A stretch of 14,149 nucleotides of DNA from Bdellovibrionales bacterium. GTDB lineage: Bacteria > Bdellovibrionota > Bacteriovoracia > Bacteriovoracales > Bacteriovoracaceae. A program made the translations under genes and the position numbers. Shown piece after piece: positions 7,440 to 14,149 of this stretch. Within the stretch, counting starts at the first letter, position 1. Each line of letters begins with the position of its first letter. The notes below the pieces were generated by a model. It made no database searches. It had not been told where the DNA came from and was given only the letters and a program-made list of their open reading frames with translations. Where the stretch lies: assembly GCA_023250775.1 (NCBI GenBank), contig JAHFAA010000043.1:1-14149 (forward strand), in the 5' to 3' direction.

Positions 7440-8174
7440 ATGGCAAAGTTAATTTTGCTTTTGCTCAATTGCTTTCTGCTGAACGTGGCCTTCGCCCAGA
7501 GTGATTTACTTTTTTCACTGAAAACAACCGGCCGCGATGTCATGAGCATGAATGTTTATGATCAAATTGAAATCTATCAAGATTTGCGGGTGATCTGGTC
7601 AACCGCCTCGAAAGGATGGCCTTGCCCGGGAGAGGCCGGAACTTACTCTGGCATCATCTCACAAGCAAAATTAAAAAATCTTTTGGCCCTGGCCAAGAAG
7701 GTGGAAGGCCAGCAAGCAAAAAGCGAAGTGAAGACCACCTTAAGTTTTAAAGACAACTCAGAAATGAAAGGTGTTCAGGTCAATGGTCAGGGAACGAATT
7801 TTGCCAAATTAAATAGCGAAGTGGCCTTGCTCAAGCGCACGCTAATCAAGGGGCAAGGGATTTCCATGCAGGCGGGCGTGTTAGAGGCAGAAAATGGAAG
7901 CAAGATCGTGGCGCGCTTTGCCCTTGTGGGTGAACAACCGCTTACGGTGATTTTACCGACGAGTCCCGAAGACACTTTTTTTTTAAAAAATCATGCTCGA
8001 CTTATTTATGTCACTCCACCGCCAAAGCGAACGGTGCTCCTGGGCCCAACCATGCCCTCGGCAACCGTGGAGTTTTCCTTTCCGAAGGGGAGCAAAGTAA
8101 AACCTAATTCTCTTTTTTATCATGCAACCGTACCTGAACTTAAGATGGAAATTTTTCTTTGTGGCGAACTCTAA
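7440..8174 (+). CDS. Secreted two-cysteine protein, paralog A of the gene at 11252
   Basis: This 244-residue protein begins with a signal peptide (Lys3, leucine-rich core, likely cut after Ala-Phe-Ala at 17-19). It is homologous to the product of 11252-12046: aligned without gaps, 27 of 44 residues are identical across positions 30-73. The shared core includes TGRDV, YD-x-IEI, DL-x-V-x-W, TAS-x-G, CP-x-EAGTY and G-x-I. The mature protein has only two cysteines, Cys62 and Cys241, both conserved in the paralog, so a disulfide joining the N-terminal core to the C-terminus is likely. The family is not known to me and no catalytic motif is visible; alternating hydrophobic patterns suggest mostly beta structure. 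It follows the amidase by one base and converges with the cysteine-repeat gene, sharing 4 bases at the stop codons. Confidence 0.8.
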   Translation: MAKLILLLLNCFLLNVAFAQSDLLFSLKTTGRDVMSMNVYDQIEIYQDLRVIWSTASKGWPCPGEAGTYSGIISQAKLKNLLALAKKVEGQQAKSEVKTTLSFKDNSEMKGVQVNGQGTNFAKLNSEVALLKRTLIKGQGISMQAGVLEAENGSKIVARFALVGEQPLTVILPTSPEDTFFLKNHARLIYVTPPPKRTVLLGPTMPSATVEFSFPKGSKVKPNSLFYHATVPELKMEIFLCGEL

Positions 8175-8800
8175 TCTTCTTTAAAGCAGAAAAAAGTTTC
8201 CTGCTGGATCAGAGCAAAGCAGGTGTTAGTATCACAGTGAAGAGAGCGTCGTTCTAGATGGGCACGACAATCATTTGTCTCACAAAAACTTGCTTCGTTA
8301 CGCAAGTAAGCTGCACAGTCGCCGGAGCAGGCCGAGGCATTGTGAGTGACAAAGGCGCGACAGATGCCAGTTTCACACAGCGATGATTTTTTGGAGAGAA
8401 GCGCTTTGCAGTCAGGGCCTTCACACAAAGTGACATCCTGTTTGAGAATTGCCCGGCAGTCCGCTGTTTCACAATCGGCGGCATCATTTTCCACGAAGGC
8501 CTTGCAGTCAAAACGGCCGATGGCAAAATTTCTCATGCGAAGGTAGGCATTGCGATAGGGGTTTTCCTTTGGGGGTTTTTGATCCCATTTATACTCATCA
8601 CCATGTTTATCCTTTGCAAAGAATTCTTCGCGAAGACTGGCACAGTGACGGTTGGGAATGGGGCCATCTTGCGAAAATTCTTTAACTGCGTTTAGCCCCA
8701 GCTCGGCCTGTGAAACGGAGTCGGGGAGGGCGATGGCAAAAACCTTAGGCCCAAGACCTGTGGTGGTAATGAGGAGTAGATAAAGCAAGGCCCTTTTCAT
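8171..8800 (-). CDS. Secreted protein with seven 16-residue cysteine repeats
   Basis: From the ATG at 8800 the product has 209 residues. This start gives a proper signal peptide (Lys2-Arg3, hydrophobic core, likely cut after Val-Phe-Ala at 20-22) and has a GAAGAG ribosome site 7 bases upstream; a longer in-frame start at 8869 would bury the signal. Residues 98-209 are seven tandem units of about 16 residues with the pattern D-C-[KR]-A-x-[LV]-x6-C-E-T-x. Fourteen cysteines fall at 99, 110, 115, 126, 131, 142, 147, 158, 162, 173, 178, 189, 194 and 205, a regular C-x10-C-x4-C ladder. Unit four is one residue short and the last lacks the D. A further cysteine is at 53. The even count suggests disulfide-linked helical hairpins; metal binding is an alternative. 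Upstream residues 23-97 are charged and look like a linker. I recognise no named family. Confidence 0.85.
   Translation of the reverse strand: MKRALLYLLLITTTGLGPKVFAIALPDSVSQAELGLNAVKEFSQDGPIPNRHCASLREEFFAKDKHGDEYKWDQKPPKENPYRNAYLRMRNFAIGRFDCKAFVENDAADCETADCRAILKQDVTLCEGPDCKALLSKKSSLCETGICRAFVTHNASACSGDCAAYLRNEASFCETNDCRAHLERRSLHCDTNTCFALIQQETFFCFKED
8174..8509 (-). repeat. Region coding for seven tandem 16-residue cysteine repeats
   Basis: Units, in protein order, cover residues 98-113, 114-129, 130-145, 146-160, 161-176, 177-192 and 193-209. The pattern is kept at protein level (Cys at unit positions 2 and 13, Ala at 4), but the DNA of the units has diverged, so the duplications are old and the cysteine spacing appears to be under selection. 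Confidence 0.85.
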
Positions 8801-8912
8801 AATAGAACTCTTCGGCAAATCAGTTTCGAACTTCGATGGCATAATTTTGAGGCAACTCGGTTCTTCCACACTTTGCTCAAGGGATTGCTAACGTGTTGAT
8901 ATTATGTATGTG

Positions 8913-8922
8913 GTAGGCCTAC
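8913..8922. promoter_or_regulatory. 10-bp palindrome GTAGGCCTAC in a divergent intergenic region
   Basis: A perfect palindrome lies roughly midway between the divergent starts of the cysteine-repeat gene (8800) and the metalloprotease gene (9012). A second one, TTTCTAGAAA, is at 8927-8936. A shared operator is conceivable, but I could not place convincing -35/-10 pairs for either gene, so this is tentative. Confidence 0.2.
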
Positions 8923-9011
8923 TTGCTTTCTAGAAAAGAATTCCCCTTGGTGAATACGCTTCCCTCACGGACAATATCCTTAGGGGTAACTTTACTGATG
9001 AGCGGGGTCTT

Positions 9012-11255
9012 ATGGCATATACAGTAAAACTAAGTCTCATTGCTGTTCTTCTTACCATTTTCCATTTATCACTTTCTTTCGCTCACGGGCCCACGGCCGA
9101 CGATGAAAAGTCCGAAGGTGTTGGCCTTATCTTCGGGGACGCTAGTCCTAATAATGGAGTGTATGGAGAAAACCATGGAGGCTATGGTTTCTTAAATACG
9201 TCAGAGGCCGAAGCGGGCGCCGCTTTTCAATTTTCTTGTAGCGCCCAGGCACAACGTGAATACTTTGGTGCCGCTTGCAGTCGGGTCTTTGATGCCACTG
9301 TTTCACCCACCGCGATTGTGACCGATTCCATGCGTGCTATGGCCTTGGGCAAATTGCGTGAGCAGGCCCTTGAATATTATTATTTGCAAATTCGGGCCGC
9401 CAAAACTGCTCAAGGACAGGCAGCGCCTGCTCCCACTCGCCCGACCTGTATTCCTGCCAATTCGCCAGTCTGGGCGCGCGTCAGTGCCAATACGTTTACT
9501 CCAGGAACGCAGTTTGATGCCAAGAGAGAGGCGGTTGAAGAATCATTGCACGGCCCGAATTTGGCCAAGGCCCTCTTATATACAGAGCGTTTGGAAAAAG
9601 GCATTCAGGATAATCACTGCCGTGACACATCACCCGGCGAACTGGATGATAAATGTACCTCCCTTCAATATACAAAATATCGGATGCAAAATTCTTATCC
9701 CGCCTTGTGGAAGTACTCTTTGCAAGGTCAAGGGAATGGTGCTCGACGCTTGGATGTGGCAAGTGAAACAGATGCGGCCTCTGGTTTAAAAGACACGATG
9801 GCGGCACTGATTGGCGCTCGAGGAGCGGCTCCCGGAACAACTCTCGCCGCTGCTAAAACACGAGGAGAGGGTTTTATTGCTTTGGCGGCAAAAGATGGAA
9901 GCTCGTCTCACCCGGGTGCCGCCAACATTACCGAGTATAAAGATATTGAAGATCGCTTCGATCAGGCCTTGGCGGCGGCCCAAACCGCTCCTGCCGGTTC
10001 GCTTTTGGCAAATGCTTTAAACGATTACAATGCGGCACTGGGCGTTGTTCAAGATGATCATGCGACAGAAATGCAAAGAGAGATGAATGATATTTGCGCC
10101 AATCCTCCCGCCGCCACGGATCCACTTCTCGCCACCAATAATACCACTCAGAGCATTTTTGATTTGGCCGTCATGCGTCCCAATATTGTGAGGCAGGCCT
10201 TGGTGGATATGAGTGAGCCAATGCGAAGCCTGGCCAAAGGTGTTTTGTGCGATTCGGGCGCCATGCCAAACATCAGAAGACAACCTCAGTGTAAGGGAGT
10301 TTCAGGTGGACCATTACCTGGTGCTACTCCGGTTAATATCGATCGCTGGAAAACCAACGATTTTCCTTATGGAAGCCAAAATACTTTCAACATCGCCAGA
10401 CCTGCGACACCCGCCAATGCTCCCTATGAAGTGAATTTATCGGTAAGTATGGAGGTTGGGGCCGATCTGAACGGGACTGACAAAAACCACAATGGCATTC
10501 CTGACGAGATGGAGTGTAAGGTGAAGGCCTGGCAACAAGATGTAAATGGATATCTTAATTGTTCAACTGGAACTGTGCCTTCAATTGTCGCTGCTCAAAA
10601 TGATGATGTCTCGTGTAGTGGCTCAGGGTCGTCTGGTGCCGCAAGTGCCGCCATCACCCCTGCCTTAGGCTCTGGCCTGCCACAGAACTGTCCGATGAAT
10701 CCAGGCATGACCAGAACTCCCAATGTTCATTACAATATTCAGCTCAAGCCAGTTGTAAAAAATGCTCACCATCCGAATCCGAAACCAGTTGTTAAAATCC
10801 ATAAATGTTTTCGCGCTGAACTTGGAGAAACTGCCACCTGCAATCAGGTCAAGACCTTTGGAATTAACCAGTGTATTGCCGCCAGCGCCTCTTACAAGGC
10901 AAATTGTCTCACTCAACCAGGAATGAATGAGGCAAAATGTAACAAGAAAATTAAAGATCAATGTACCACAAACGCCGAGACAGAGCTGGCAAGCGGCGGA
11001 GGTTGGCCTAATCGTGCGGACTCGGCCAACTATGTTTTGAAAGAAGGCTTTGGAACCGTTCGCCATGAAGTGCTGCACTTGATGGGTAATCCTGATGAGT
11101 ATCGTGCGGAACAAAAACCCTTCTCTCAGTTAGGCGAGCACAACTCAATTATGAACAACTCAAATAGTTTAAATTCCCGCATCTATCCAAGGCATGTCGA
11201 TAACATTCTGGATGTTCTGAAATGCGATTCAGTTGGCGGAGAAGGTAATATATGA
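9012..11255 (+). CDS. Secreted zinc metalloprotease-like protein (HExxHxxGxxD)
   Basis: This is a probable exported zinc peptidase of 747 residues. A signal peptide covers about 1-24 with a likely cut after Ser-Phe-Ala. The catalytic motif lies near the C-terminus: His685-Glu686-x-x-His689-x-x-Gly692-x-x-Asp695, then Glu-Tyr. The extended HExxHxxGxxD form, with Asp as third zinc ligand, is known from the snapalysin type of metzincins. Met714 in S-I-M-N-N is a candidate Met-turn, followed by P-R-H at 726-728. Residues 490-498 (D-K-N-H-N-G-I-P-D) match a thrombospondin type 3-like calcium loop, D-x-N-x-N-G-x-x-D. The long alanine-rich region before it has no motif I know; it could be a propeptide or binding domain. 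Cysteines are frequent, especially at about 530-660. Its ribosome site is weak (GGGG at 9004-9007). The stop overlaps the ATG of paralog B. Confidence 0.82.
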   Translation: MAYTVKLSLIAVLLTIFHLSLSFAHGPTADDEKSEGVGLIFGDASPNNGVYGENHGGYGFLNTSEAEAGAAFQFSCSAQAQREYFGAACSRVFDATVSPTAIVTDSMRAMALGKLREQALEYYYLQIRAAKTAQGQAAPAPTRPTCIPANSPVWARVSANTFTPGTQFDAKREAVEESLHGPNLAKALLYTERLEKGIQDNHCRDTSPGELDDKCTSLQYTKYRMQNSYPALWKYSLQGQGNGARRLDVASETDAASGLKDTMAALIGARGAAPGTTLAAAKTRGEGFIALAAKDGSSSHPGAANITEYKDIEDRFDQALAAAQTAPAGSLLANALNDYNAALGVVQDDHATEMQREMNDICANPPAATDPLLATNNTTQSIFDLAVMRPNIVRQALVDMSEPMRSLAKGVLCDSGAMPNIRRQPQCKGVSGGPLPGATPVNIDRWKTNDFPYGSQNTFNIARPATPANAPYEVNLSVSMEVGADLNGTDKNHNGIPDEMECKVKAWQQDVNGYLNCSTGTVPSIVAAQNDDVSCSGSGSSGAASAAITPALGSGLPQNCPMNPGMTRTPNVHYNIQLKPVVKNAHHPNPKPVVKIHKCFRAELGETATCNQVKTFGINQCIAASASYKANCLTQPGMNEAKCNKKIKDQCTTNAETELASGGGWPNRADSANYVLKEGFGTVRHEVLHLMGNPDEYRAEQKPFSQLGEHNSIMNNSNSLNSRIYPRHVDNILDVLKCDSVGGEGNI

Positions 11256-12046
11256 AATTGATAATTTTTCTGGCACTCAACCTTCTGCTGCTCACTCTTG
11301 TTAATGCCCTCGCCTCCGACAGTAAATCGTTAACTCTGATGCGCACGGGGCGCGATGTCGACGGAATTATCATTTACGATCGAATTGAGATCATGCCCGA
11401 CTTACAAGTTGTGTGGAAGACCGCTTCCAATGGTGCTAAATGCCCGAGTGAGGCCGGCACGTATGTTGGACAGATAACCAAAGAGAAATTTGACGAGATT
11501 TTTAAATTGGCCTTGGCCGTTGAAGCTGATAAAGCGATCGTGCCGGACGGGGCGAAAGTCGAGCGCGATTCACGCGAGGCCAGCAATAGCATGGTTCTGG
11601 AAAATGACGGCAAAATTCGCACCATAAAGATCGCTGGTTTTCCGGAGAGTGTTGCCGCCCTCCATGAAGAATTGGCATTCGTACGCACCAAACTCACTCC
11701 TCAAACAGGCGTGCGGATGCAGGCCGCCAAAATTGCTCAAGGCGTGCGTGTAACCTTCACCCACCTGGGCAATATCCCTTTTCGCCTTTTAGTTCCCAAG
11801 GAGGCCAGTGAGGCCTTCTATATGCAAAATAGAAGTCAGGTGAAATTCAAGACGGCTCCTGGCACCAGGAATGTGATGCTTTCCAAGGATCTGGTTTCCA
11901 AGTCCTACGATATCCAGTCCCCACTCAAGAAGGGCGATAAATATTTTATTTTCTATAGCGGCGCGGCCCTGGCCCATCATGGCGATGCCGGCCCAGACGG
12001 AAAGTTACCCGCGGCCCAGGAAGTGGCGCTTTGTGCTGAGTTTTAG
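11252..12046 (+). CDS. Secreted two-cysteine protein, paralog B, coupled to the metalloprotease
   Basis: The 264-residue product has a signal peptide (Lys2, hydrophobic core to about 19, likely cut near Ala-Leu-Ala at 19-21). It is homologous to the 7440-8174 protein: the conserved block spans residues 32-75 and the paired cysteines are Cys64 and Cys261. It is longer mainly because of an insertion near the C-terminus, at about 238-256, containing His-His and Gly/Pro-rich sequence. The start codon overlaps the protease stop as ATGA, and GAAGG sits 7 bases upstream within the protease gene, so translation of the two is coupled. That arrangement suggests a partner acting on or with the protease, such as an inhibitor, chaperone or cofactor. 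I see no sequence motif that decides between these. Confidence 0.82.
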   Translation: MKLIIFLALNLLLLTLVNALASDSKSLTLMRTGRDVDGIIIYDRIEIMPDLQVVWKTASNGAKCPSEAGTYVGQITKEKFDEIFKLALAVEADKAIVPDGAKVERDSREASNSMVLENDGKIRTIKIAGFPESVAALHEELAFVRTKLTPQTGVRMQAAKIAQGVRVTFTHLGNIPFRLLVPKEASEAFYMQNRSQVKFKTAPGTRNVMLSKDLVSKSYDIQSPLKKGDKYFIFYSGAALAHHGDAGPDGKLPAAQEVALCAEF

Positions 12047-12086
12047 CACTTCAAAATTCGAGCGCGGTATCTGTACAATCTGTTCT

Positions 12087-12110
12087 TACCTTCTTCTCTC
12101 TGAGAAGGTA
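12087..12110 (+). other. 8-bp hairpin between paralog B and pepT
   Basis: TACCTTCT (12087-12094) and AGAAGGTA (12103-12110) form a perfect stem around an 8-base loop. No T-run follows on either strand, so it is not a standard intrinsic terminator. A weak promoter-like pair, TTCAAA at 12050-12055 and TACAAT at 12074-12079 with an 18-base spacer, would start transcription near the hairpin, placing it in the pepT leader about 30 bases before the ATG. It could then affect mRNA stability or processing. Confidence 0.35.
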
Positions 12111-12139
12111 TATTAATAAAAAAATACAAAAGGTTATTT

Positions 12140-13369
12140 ATGGATATCAAGCAAGCGCTGTGGAATCGTTTTGAAAAATATGTGCAAATTAATACTCAAG
12201 CTAAAAGTGAGAGCACGACTGTTCCTTCAAGTGAAGGTCAGGTTCGCTTAGCACAAACCTTGCAAAAAGAGGTTCAAGAGTTGGGCATCTCAAATTCTCT
12301 TTTGGATCAAGGATATCTGTATTTTGAAATTCCCAGCACAAGCAAAAAAAATATTCCGTCCATTGGATTTCTGGCCCATTTGGACACCGCCGAAGATGCC
12401 TCTGGCGAAAAGGTAAAACCGAAACGGCATAATAACTATTCTGGCGGTGACATTGTGATCTCTCCAGAAGTTATTTTATCGCCTCGCCATTTCCCTGAGT
12501 TAAACGAGTGCAAGGGTCAGGACCTGGTTACGGCGAGTGGAGAGACGCTCTTAGGCGCCGATAACAAGGCCGGAATCGCCATCATCATGACACTGGTGGA
12601 ATTAATCCAAAAAAATAATTGGGAGCATGGGCCGATAAAAATTGCCTTCACGCCTGATGAAGAAATAGGTCGGGGCATGGATCATTTTGATGTAAAAAAA
12701 TTTGGTGCCGACGTCGCCTACACCATTGATGGTGATTTAGTAGGTTTTATTGAAAATGAAACCTTCAATGCTGACGAAGTCGTGATTAAAATCGAAGGAA
12801 AAAGTGTTCACCCTGGCTCGGCCAAAAATAAAATGGCCAATGCCGGAAGGATCGCCGCTGATATTATTTCCTCGTGGCCAGAAACGATGATGCCCGAATC
12901 AACTGAGGCCTATGAAGGTTTTATTGGATTCATGAACATCACAGGCGGAATCGAAAACGCCTCAATTAGAGGAATTGTGCGCGATCATGATCTGGTAAAA
13001 TTGAAATCGATGGAAGAGCTAATAACCTCTATTGTGGAAGAGAAAAAAAAGAAATATCCCTTAGCAAAAATTGACCTGCAATTTAGAGAACAATATCGAA
13101 ATATGAAAGAGGTTATCGATCAACACCCCGAGGTTATGCAAAAGCTAACTCAAGCGATGAAATCTATCGGAATCACTCCCCAAATCAAACCGGTACGTGG
13201 AGGAACTGATGGTTCAAGGCTTTCCTTTATGGGAGTGCCTACCCCGAACATTTTTACAGGTGGGACCAACTTTCATGGCCGTTATGAGTGGGTATCTTTA
13301 GATGGAATGCAGAAGTCTTTTGAAACGTTGGTTGTATTAACAAAAGAATGGGCAAAAACGAATCTTTAA
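12140..13369 (+). CDS. pepT: Peptidase T-type tripeptide aminopeptidase (M20 family)
   Basis: PepT is a cytoplasmic dizinc enzyme that removes the N-terminal residue from tripeptides. At 409 residues this is the family's usual length. Expected metal and catalytic residues are all seen: His80 and Asp82 in AHLDTAED, bridging Asp141 in GADNKAG, general base Glu174 with metal ligand Glu175 in TPDEEIG, Asp197 in YTIDGD, and His379 in TNFHGRYE. His224 in SVHPG and the RGGTDGSRLS stretch at 353-362 are the conserved substrate- and dimer-related elements. No signal peptide is present. The ATG at 12140 has AAAAGG at 12128-12133. The gene stands alone, 93 bases after paralog B, and is more AT-rich by eye than the genes to its left. 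A role in using imported or proteolysis-derived peptides is likely. Confidence 0.95.
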   Translation: MDIKQALWNRFEKYVQINTQAKSESTTVPSSEGQVRLAQTLQKEVQELGISNSLLDQGYLYFEIPSTSKKNIPSIGFLAHLDTAEDASGEKVKPKRHNNYSGGDIVISPEVILSPRHFPELNECKGQDLVTASGETLLGADNKAGIAIIMTLVELIQKNNWEHGPIKIAFTPDEEIGRGMDHFDVKKFGADVAYTIDGDLVGFIENETFNADEVVIKIEGKSVHPGSAKNKMANAGRIAADIISSWPETMMPESTEAYEGFIGFMNITGGIENASIRGIVRDHDLVKLKSMEELITSIVEEKKKKYPLAKIDLQFREQYRNMKEVIDQHPEVMQKLTQAMKSIGITPQIKPVRGGTDGSRLSFMGVPTPNIFTGGTNFHGRYEWVSLDGMQKSFETLVVLTKEWAKTNL

Positions 13370-13621
13370 GTCATTAGTCATACCCCGCATGCCTTTCATT
13401 AATACCTTGTTAATTCTGTCAAGATTTCCGAACTCACAGAATAACTCTACGGAAAATATTTGTGAATTCTACATATTTCGGATTTCAATTTTCCCATTTT
13501 TTTGTGTTGATCTGCAAATTGGTCAAGTTTAAAATTATTTTACTCTATTAGATTTTACCTTTCATTCCCTCTTTTCCCAGGTAGAGTGACAAAGTTGATC
13601 AACCCGTGAGTAGGTACGCTT

Positions 13622-14149
13622 ATAAAAAAATATTTATTTCTGATTTTTTTCTGTCTCCTTCTTCCCATTTTTAATCTTTATGCAACCATTGTCGAAGACC
13701 TTGAATCTCCTGTTACCAACAGTGATGCTCAAAAAGTATTAATCATTGGTGGTTCGACAACCTTACTAGCGATTGTTTTTAAAAATTCTTTTATAAAACA
13801 TGTACAATCCGATGCGCATGAGGACCAATGGCTGTGCTGTAAAATAACTGATCCGGGAAATAAATATCTCCAAATCCTTCCCAATGCCCTATATACTCTT
13901 ATGTACGGCCTGGATTTCTATTTGAAGGATAGTGAGGATGCAAAAAGAAAATCCCTTGGAATGCTGAAAGCAACCGCATACTCTGGTCTTGTGACTGAGG
14001 TGCTCAAGCATGTTGTCTCTGAAAAACGGCCAAATGGTGGAGGCACAAGTTCATTTCCATCGGGACATACAACATCGGCCTTTGCTTTCGCTTCTTTTGT
14101 GGCAAGTGAGCATCCTTGGTACATAGGTGTTCCTGCCTATACGCTCGCG
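13622..14149 (+). CDS. PAP2-family phosphatase, exported, 3' end outside window; start uncertain
   Basis: The frame is open from 13610 to the right edge and encodes a type 2 phosphatidic acid phosphatase domain. PAP2 enzymes dephosphorylate lipid or other phosphate substrates, usually at the membrane or in the periplasm. Two of the three active-site motifs are visible: K-x6-R-P (Lys129, Arg136 and Pro137 counted from 13622) and P-S-G-H at 146-149; the S-R-x5-H-x3-D motif would lie beyond the edge. The N-terminus reads as a signal peptide (I-K-K-Y-L-F-L..., likely cut after L-Y-A). However, no ATG, GTG or TTG occurs in this frame before it; the first possible start is ATA at 13622, preceded by TAGG. 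A GTG at 13606 lies in another frame and would read into this one if the seven-A run at 13624-13630 had one A fewer. The next in-frame ATG, 13901, would remove the signal. The gap 13370-13609 is AT-rich with no gene seen. Confidence 0.8.
   Translation, partial: MKKYLFLIFFCLLLPIFNLYATIVEDLESPVTNSDAQKVLIIGGSTTLLAIVFKNSFIKHVQSDAHEDQWLCCKITDPGNKYLQILPNALYTLMYGLDFYLKDSEDAKRKSLGMLKATAYSGLVTEVLKHVVSEKRPNGGGTSSFPSGHTTSAFAFASFVASEHPWYIGVPAYTLA

Noticed and set aside
8904..8933. Nine-codon reading frame (M-Y-V-V-G-L-L-A-F) upstream of the metalloprotease gene
   Set aside because: No ribosome site, tiny length and no attenuator-like structure after it; expected by chance.
10665..11114. 149-residue minus-strand reading frame inside the metalloprotease gene
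   Set aside because: Antisense to the conserved zinc-motif region, without start signals; a shadow of the real gene.
13420..13456. TTTCCG...CGGAAA inverted repeat after pepT, considered as a terminator
   Set aside because: Only 6 bp with a loop of about 19 bases and no T-run directly after it; not convincing.
13918..14124. 68-residue minus-strand reading frame at the right end
   Set aside because: The plus strand there encodes unmistakable PAP2 motifs (K-x6-RP and PSGH).

Overview
The window is dense Gram-negative bacterial DNA with short gaps: no stretch over about 300 bases lacks a gene. I see no tRNA, rRNA, CRISPR array, insertion sequence or phage gene. Many products carry signal peptides, a lipoprotein signal or several cysteines, so they are probably exported to an oxidising envelope or outside the cell. 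An RND/MMPL exporter, a FabI enoyl reductase and this secretome would fit a member of the Bdellovibrionota or a related deltaproteobacterial lineage. That placement is a guess from style, not from a marker gene.

Layout. Bases 2-904 hold the C-terminal part of an RND/MMPL-type exporter, followed 18 bases later by fabI (923-1693). Convergent to these is a minus-strand operon (3879 down to 1680) of a four-cysteine membrane protein and an AzgA-like purine permease, whose reading frames overlap by 11 bases; a plausible promoter lies at 3935-3963. From 4117 the plus strand carries a secreted cysteine-containing protein with a hairpin terminator after it, a putative lipoprotein, an amidase-signature hydrolase, and a secreted protein (7440-8174, here 'paralog A'). 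A minus-strand gene (8800 down to 8171) encodes a secreted protein made of seven 16-residue cysteine repeats. Divergent from it is a large secreted zinc metalloprotease-like protein (9012-11255), whose stop codon overlaps the start of 'paralog B' (11252-12046). B is clearly homologous to paralog A. A PepT-type tripeptidase (12140-13369) follows. The window ends inside a PAP2-family phosphatase gene (about 13622 onward) that has no normal start codon in frame. The sequence from about 12.1 kb looks more AT-rich than the left part.

How the genes may work together. The most distinctive block is 7440-12046: two homologous secreted proteins bracket a cysteine-repeat protein and an HExxHxxGxxD metalloprotease, and one paralog is translationally coupled to the protease. 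A secreted protease with a dedicated partner (inhibitor, chaperone or cofactor) is a reasonable hypothesis, but nothing in the sequence proves it. The amidase, the cytoplasmic tripeptidase and the purine permease fit a lifestyle that scavenges peptides, amides and nucleobases. fabI, the exporter and the PAP2 phosphatase relate to lipids and the envelope.
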